64,000 nucleotides of DNA from assembly GCF_003719725.1 (NCBI RefSeq), contig NZ_RIAX01000008.1:62001-126000 (forward strand), read 5' to 3'. The notes under the pieces are model-generated. The model saw only the letters and a program-made list of their open reading frames with translations, was not told the origin of the DNA and ran no database searches. Source of the stretch: Planococcus salinus. GTDB lineage: Bacteria; Bacillota; Bacilli; Bacillales_A; Planococcaceae. A program made the translations under genes and the position numbers. Positions 59,656 through 64,000 of the stretch are shown piece by piece (position 1 is the first letter of the stretch; the number at the start of each line of letters is the position of its first letter).

Positions 59656-59676
59656 TTTTAGATATTTTGTCTAAAA
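59656..59676. promoter_or_regulatory. Inverted repeat upstream of doeA, candidate regulator site
   Basis: TTTTAGA-TATTTTG-TCTAAAA, perfect 7-base arms with 7-base spacer, partly overlapped by a second inverted repeat TTAGAC (59649) with GTCTAA (59669). About 120 bases before doeA, with TACAAT (59730-59735) as a possible -10 between. Confidence 0.5.
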
Positions 59677-59793
59677 TCATTTTTATTCTTCATACAGAAT
59701 AACGGATGAAAGTTTAAAAGCTGAAGGACTACAATACAAGTACGGATCAAGTATTCCGAAAATTTGAAAAGTAATCAAGGAGGGAAATTGTCC

Positions 59794-60981
59794 ATGTCAT
59801 TTGGAACGAAAGAATACCAGGAAAGAATCCGGAAAACGAAAGAACGGATGGCTTCAAAAGGAATCGAAGTACTGCTTATCACGAATCCTTCGAACATGAA
59901 TTATTTATCGGGATACGATGGATGGTCTTTCTATGTTCATCAAATGCTGATTGTCATCGACGATGAAGACCAGCCGATTTGGGTGGGCCGGACAATGGAT
60001 GCGAATGCAGCGAAACTTACCACGTGGCTTTACCATGACAATATTATTCCCTATCCCGATTACTATGTTCAATCCGATACATTGCATCCAATGAGCTTTA
60101 TCGCCGATGTGCTGAAACAGATTGGCCAGGACAAGCGGTCTGTCGGTGTAGAAATGGAGAATTACTATTTTACGGCACGCTGCTATGAGGAATTGAAAAA
60201 AGGGTTGCCCAACGCCGATTTCAAAGATGCTTCAACTCTGGTGAATTGGGTTCGGCTCATAAAATCAGATCAGGAAATCGACTATATGAAAATTGCCGGC
60301 ACATTTGCTGAAAAAGCGATGATGGATGGCATCAACCTGATCGGCGAAGGCGTCCGGGAGTGCGATGTGGCGGCAAAAATCCTTCATTCCCAAGTTACTG
60401 GCACAGCGGAGCATGGCGGAGATTATCCGGCCATCATGCCTTTGCTTCCTTCAGGAGAAAAGACTTCCACTCCACACCTGACTTGGACAGACCAGCGCTA
60501 TAAATTCGGAGAAACGGTCATATTGGAGTTGGCAGGCTGCTACCGCCGTTACCATGCGCCTCTTGCACGTACGGTGAATATCGGGCGGCCGAGCGACACG
60601 TTAAAGGCACTTGCCGATATTACGGTCGAAGGCTTGAATGCCTGCCTGGATATGATAAAGCCGGGCATTGCGTTGGAAGAAGTGGAAGAAACATGGAGAA
60701 AGACAATTGAGAGAAGCGGCCATGTAAAAGAGTCGCGGCTCGGATATCCGATCGGTTTGAGCTATCCCCCTGATTGGGGCGAACACACAGCGAGCATCCG
60801 CAAAGGGGACAAAACCATTCTGCAGCCGAATATGGCTTTCCATATGATCCCGGGCATGTGGTTCGACAGTTCCGGATTCGAAGTAAGCGAATCGTTCTAT
60901 ATTACAGAGACAGGATGCGAGACGTTTGCCAAACTGCCGAGGGAATTGTTCATCAAAGACGGGGCTTTAGTTGACTATTAG
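59794..60981 (+). CDS. doeA: Ectoine hydrolase DoeA (M24 peptidase fold)
   Basis: 395 residues from ATG 59794 with AAGGAGGG upstream. The N-terminal domain has the DoeA signature NPSNMNYLSGYDGWSFYVHQ and later IIPYPDYYVQSD and HPMSF; the C-terminal pita-bread domain is of aminopeptidase P/creatinase type. The usual metal Asp pair is replaced: ELAGCYRRYHAPLART has Glu and His where metallopeptidases have Asp and Asp. This substitution fits ectoine hydrolase and creatinase-like non-peptidases. It opens ectoine to N-acetyl-diaminobutyrate isomers. It is the first gene of the downstream catabolic operon. Confidence 0.88.
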   Translation: MSFGTKEYQERIRKTKERMASKGIEVLLITNPSNMNYLSGYDGWSFYVHQMLIVIDDEDQPIWVGRTMDANAAKLTTWLYHDNIIPYPDYYVQSDTLHPMSFIADVLKQIGQDKRSVGVEMENYYFTARCYEELKKGLPNADFKDASTLVNWVRLIKSDQEIDYMKIAGTFAEKAMMDGINLIGEGVRECDVAAKILHSQVTGTAEHGGDYPAIMPLLPSGEKTSTPHLTWTDQRYKFGETVILELAGCYRRYHAPLARTVNIGRPSDTLKALADITVEGLNACLDMIKPGIALEEVEETWRKTIERSGHVKESRLGYPIGLSYPPDWGEHTASIRKGDKTILQPNMAFHMIPGMWFDSSGFEVSESFYITETGCETFAKLPRELFIKDGALVDY

Positions 60982-61008
60982 ATGGTGTCTCAGGAGGTGC
61001 AGCAAATC

Positions 61009-62013
61009 GTGCTGGTTTTTACAGAACAGGAACTTCAGAAATTCGTGAAGCTGAACGGCGACTCTGTTGCTGTCATCGAAGAGGCTTTCACTGTGTTGGC
61101 AAGCGGCAACGCCATTATGCCGCCGATCATGAGAGTGGACATCGATGACCACAATGGTGAAGTGGACATCAAATCCGCCTATGTAAAAGGGAAAGACATG
61201 TTTGCCATCAAAGTGTCATCAGGGTTTTTTGATAACTATAAACTCGGCTTGCCGAGCGGCAGCGGCCTGATGATGCTGATCAGTACGCAGACAGGGATTC
61301 CGCAGGCACTGCTTTTGGATAATGGATACTTGACTGAAGTCCGGACCGCTGCTGCGGGAGCGGTGGTGGCAAAGCACCTGGCCCGCGATAAAGTCGAAAC
61401 AGTCGGCGTCATCGGTGCAGGAAGCCAGGCCCGCCTCCAGATAAAAGCAGTGGCCCTTGTCAGGAATTTCAGCAAACTGCTTGTCTATGCCAGGTCAGCT
61501 GAGCGGGCCCGCAACTACGCAGAAGAAATGGCAGCACAATTGAATATAGAAGTACAAGTAATGGAAAGCGCTGAACAAGTGGTCCGCAACAGCGATTTGG
61601 TGGTGACCACGACCCCTGCAAAAGAACCGCTTGTCAAAGCGGAATGGCTGCATCCGGGCCTTCACATTACAGCGATGGGCTCTGATGCGGAATCAAAACA
61701 AGAGCTGGAAGCCGAAGTGCTGGTGATTGCCGACAAAGTTGTCTGCGACACGAAAGCACAATGTGCGCGGCTCGGTGAATTGCATCATGCGCTGGAAAGC
61801 GGCTTGCTGAAGGACGATACAGCGGTCATTGAGCTTGGGGACATTACCTCGGGACGCGCCAGAGGCAGAGATGACGATCGCCAAATTACAATATGCGATT
61901 TGACCGGAACGGGTGTCCAGGACACCGCAATCGCTTTGTTTGCACACAAGGAAATGACGGAACGGAATATCGGGATGGAAATCGGAAACAACCAGGCTTT
62001 TTCAAAAAACTAA
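61009..62013 (+). CDS. eutC: EutC-like ornithine cyclodeaminase family protein
   Basis: 334 residues from GTG 61009, chosen because AGGAGGTG lies about 9 bases upstream and the product begins VLVFTEQELQKFVKLN like the family; ATG 60982, directly after the doeA stop, is the alternative. NAD motif VGVIGAGSQARLQIKAV (about 128). The family position next to DoeA and EutB makes it EutC, a protein of the ectoine/hydroxyectoine pathway whose reaction is not firmly established. It is distinct from the other family member at 1054-2019. Confidence 0.83.
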   Translation: MLVFTEQELQKFVKLNGDSVAVIEEAFTVLASGNAIMPPIMRVDIDDHNGEVDIKSAYVKGKDMFAIKVSSGFFDNYKLGLPSGSGLMMLISTQTGIPQALLLDNGYLTEVRTAAAGAVVAKHLARDKVETVGVIGAGSQARLQIKAVALVRNFSKLLVYARSAERARNYAEEMAAQLNIEVQVMESAEQVVRNSDLVVTTTPAKEPLVKAEWLHPGLHITAMGSDAESKQELEAEVLVIADKVVCDTKAQCARLGELHHALESGLLKDDTAVIELGDITSGRARGRDDDRQITICDLTGTGVQDTAIALFAHKEMTERNIGMEIGNNQAFSKN

Positions 62014-62026
62014 GAGGAGTGGTCTT

Positions 62027-63226
62027 ATGACACATAAAAACATACAAACAGGAACAAAAGCGGTATGGGCAGGAGAAAAAGAATATCTGGTGCACGGTGC
62101 TTCCCAAGTGCCAGTAGTGTTGAGCGTCGCTTACACATACGACGACATGGACGAATGGTATGACGTTGCAACCGGCAAGAAAAAAGGGCATATTTACGGC
62201 CGCAACACCAACCCGACAGTCCAGGCGTTCGAAGACAAGGTGAAGATTCTTGAAGGGGCAGAAGCTGCCACAAGTTTTTCCACAGGAATGGCAGCCATCA
62301 GCAACACGTTAGCGACTTTCCTATTGCCGGGCGATCGGATTGTTTCAGTAAAAGATACGTACGGCGGCACTAACAAAATCTTTACGGAATTCCTTCCGCG
62401 CCAAAACATCGAAGTGTCACTGGCTGAAACAGGGAATCACGAAGCAATTGAAGAGGAAGTGGCAAAAGGTTGTAAAATCCTTTACCTGGAAACACCGACC
62501 AACCCGACAGTTAAAATTACTGATATTGAACGAATGGCAAAAGCCGGACACGAAGCAGGAGCTCTCGTCATCATTGACAATACATTCGGCACACCGATCA
62601 ATCAAAATCCGCTGGCGCTTGGAGTGGATCTGGTCATCCATAGTGCTACGAAATTCCTTGGCGGGCACGCAGATGCGCTTGGCGGTGTACTGGTCGGATC
62701 TCATGAGTTGGTTGAGCAGGTTTACCATTACCGTGAAATCAATGGCGCTACTATGGATCCAATGGCAGCTTATTTAACTTTGCGCGGGATGAAAACACTC
62801 CATCTCCGCGTCCGTGAACAAGGCAAAAACGCAATGGCGCTTGCCAAATACCTGCAGACAAAAGAACTGGTGGAAGACGTATTTTATCCAGGACTTGAAA
62901 CGCATCCGAATCATGATATCGCCAAAAAACAAATGAAAGATTTCGGCGGTATGCTGAGTTTTGCAGTAAAAGGAGGAGTTGACACTGTCCGGGATCTTTT
63001 GCCGAAGCTGCAGTACGTCAACCGTGCAGCGAACCTGGGTGCAGTTGAAACGACGGTCGGGCCTGCCCGTACAACAAGCCATGTGGAATGTACACCGGAA
63101 GAGCGGGCTGCAATGGGCATTCCGGAAGGATTGATCCGTGTGTCATGTGGCATCGAAGACATCGAAGACATCATTGCCGATTTTGAACAGGCGTTCAAGC
63201 ATGTCGAAAGCGCTTTGAAGGTGTAA
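62027..63226 (+). CDS. Cystathionine gamma-synthase family PLP enzyme
   Basis: 399 residues. Cys/Met metabolism PLP family: PLP Lys in VIHSATKFLGGHADALGG (about 208), cofactor Tyr in YGRNTNPTVQAFEDK and ATSFSTGMAAISNTL, and Arg near the C terminus VSCGIEDIED. Canonical members act on cystathionine, methionine or O-acyl homoserine. Here it lies 13 bases after eutC in the ectoine operon, where its role is unknown; a gamma-replacement or elimination on a diaminobutyrate-type C4 compound is a speculation from the shared C4 carbon skeleton. GAGGAG lies before ATG 62027. Confidence 0.85.
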   Translation: MTHKNIQTGTKAVWAGEKEYLVHGASQVPVVLSVAYTYDDMDEWYDVATGKKKGHIYGRNTNPTVQAFEDKVKILEGAEAATSFSTGMAAISNTLATFLLPGDRIVSVKDTYGGTNKIFTEFLPRQNIEVSLAETGNHEAIEEEVAKGCKILYLETPTNPTVKITDIERMAKAGHEAGALVIIDNTFGTPINQNPLALGVDLVIHSATKFLGGHADALGGVLVGSHELVEQVYHYREINGATMDPMAAYLTLRGMKTLHLRVREQGKNAMALAKYLQTKELVEDVFYPGLETHPNHDIAKKQMKDFGGMLSFAVKGGVDTVRDLLPKLQYVNRAANLGAVETTVGPARTTSHVECTPEERAAMGIPEGLIRVSCGIEDIEDIIADFEQAFKHVESALKV

Positions 63227-63256
63227 TGAGACCAAGAGTTGAGGTGAATGCAGGTA

Positions 63257-64000
63257 ATGTCAAAAGTCCATCCTTTAGTCGGACAGGCCAACAGCTTGTC
63301 CAGTAAGCTGGTTGAATGGCGTCGTGCATTTCATCAATATCCCGAACTCAGCTTTCAGGAGTTCGGGACTTCCCGATATATTGCGGAAGTTCTGAAACAA
63401 ATCGACGGCATGGAAGTGGAAACAGGACTGGGGCTATCGACCAGTGTAGTCGGTACATTGAAGGCCGGGAAAGGTCCGACCATTGCTATACGGGCCGATA
63501 TTGATGCTTTGCCGATGCAGGAACAGAACGAATGCGATTATCGTTCGAGTAATGATGGTGTCATGCATGCTTGTGGCCATGACGCGCATTCCGCTATATT
63601 GCTCGGCGTGGCTCAATTGCTGGGGGAATATTTTGAAAAAGATCAACTGCGCGGGACGGTGAAATTCATCTTCCAGCCTGCTGAGGAAACCATTGATGAA
63701 GAAGGGCTCTCAGGTTCTCCTTACCTGATTCAAGCCGGGGTTTATGATGGAGTGGATGTGGCGCTTGCTCTCCATATGTGCCCATGGCTGCCAGTCGGTG
63801 ATGCGCAAATAAGCGATGGCTACAGCATGGCAAATACAGACGTTTTTCAAGGTGTTATAAAAGGTACCGGTGGACACGGAGCTTATCCGGAACTCGGGAC
63901 AGACCCGACTTGGATGCTCGGGCCGGTATTGCAGGCGTTACATGGAATCGTGGCGAGAAAGGTATCAGCTCTGGAGCCGGCTGTCATCAGCATCGGCCAA
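63257..64000 (+). CDS. M20 family amidohydrolase/deacylase, 3' truncated by window
   Basis: Open from ATG 63257 to the window end (248 codons; ATG 63248 in the same frame is an alternative start, GAGG being 3 or 12 bases away). M20D-type metal sites: AIRADIDALPM, then VMHACGHDAHSA, and IFQPAEETIDEEG; and a substrate region in ALALHMCPWLPVGDAQ. These enzymes remove acyl groups from amino acids. Placed after DoeA and EutC it can take the place of DoeB, the N-alpha-acetyl-diaminobutyrate deacetylase, which elsewhere is a different (aspartoacylase-like) family. The remainder of the gene lies outside the window. Confidence 0.85.
   Translation, partial: MSKVHPLVGQANSLSSKLVEWRRAFHQYPELSFQEFGTSRYIAEVLKQIDGMEVETGLGLSTSVVGTLKAGKGPTIAIRADIDALPMQEQNECDYRSSNDGVMHACGHDAHSAILLGVAQLLGEYFEKDQLRGTVKFIFQPAEETIDEEGLSGSPYLIQAGVYDGVDVALALHMCPWLPVGDAQISDGYSMANTDVFQGVIKGTGGHGAYPELGTDPTWMLGPVLQALHGIVARKVSALEPAVISIGQ

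Noticed and set aside
1-64000. CRISPR arrays, tRNA or rRNA genes, transposases, phage genes
   Set aside because: None seen on either strand when read through; short repeats present do not have CRISPR periodicity.

Overview
The window looks like chromosome of a Bacillales bacterium. It has strong AGGAGG-type ribosome binding sites, frequent TTG and GTG starts, and many genes with clear Bacillus subtilis counterparts (ykuI, ald with adeR, a YitT-type protein, CotF-like proteins, a class D sortase). The balanced base composition and gene mix suggest a Planococcaceae-like organism, but that is inference only. I see no rRNA, tRNA, CRISPR array, prophage or transposase gene.

Layout. 1-4970: catabolic operon with an FAD amino-acid oxidase (cut by the window edge), an ornithine cyclodeaminase-family protein, a two-part sodium/solute symporter, an unknown protein and a small hydrolase. 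5157-9480: acetoin-type 2-oxoacid dehydrogenase E1 alpha, E1 beta and E2, then a PPK2 polyphosphate kinase; E3 is absent. 9596-18597: a YkuI-type EAL protein, an RsbR-like STAS protein, YitT and YfcC membrane proteins, a structured non-coding repeat, Hsp20, small proteins and a degenerate CPBP protein. 18772-26124: amidase, sulfonate/nitrate-type ABC importer, cysteine synthase, AI-2E family protein and sulfurtransferase, a sulfur-flavoured group. 27405-29898: alanine dehydrogenase with its PucR-type regulator. 30218-45750: single-gene or two-gene units, including an orphan oligopeptide-binding lipoprotein, an AbrB-family membrane protein, an RNase H-like protein, a Crp/Fnr regulator, CotF-like proteins, aldo/keto reductase, a TetR-MATE efflux operon and a split metalloprotease-like gene. 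45880-46977: class D sortase with its own LPNTA-anchored Excalibur protein. 48944-49525: BioY with a BirA-like operator. 49727-55824: two GH13 alpha-glucosidases with an aldo/keto reductase, a ROK sugar kinase and a sirtuin. 56783-64000: an ectoine/hydroxyectoine catabolic cluster (EutB, PucR-type regulator, DoeA, EutC, a cystathionine gamma-synthase family enzyme and an M20 deacylase cut by the window end).

How the genes work together. The ectoine cluster is the most coherent system: DoeA would open the ectoine ring, the M20 enzyme is placed to remove the acyl group in the role DoeB plays elsewhere, EutB and EutC belong to the hydroxyectoine branch, and the PucR-type protein is the obvious candidate regulator. 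Regulation is unusually readable: several promoters carry inverted repeats in operator positions (tetR-MATE, bioY, ald, doeA, the sulfonate ABC operon).

Two genes (E1 beta at 6192-7216 and the HELGH protein at 42481-43079) look broken by loss of one base in an A-run. Both errors are of the same kind, so sequencing error is as likely as biology. All calls are from reading sequence and memory of families; no searches were run.
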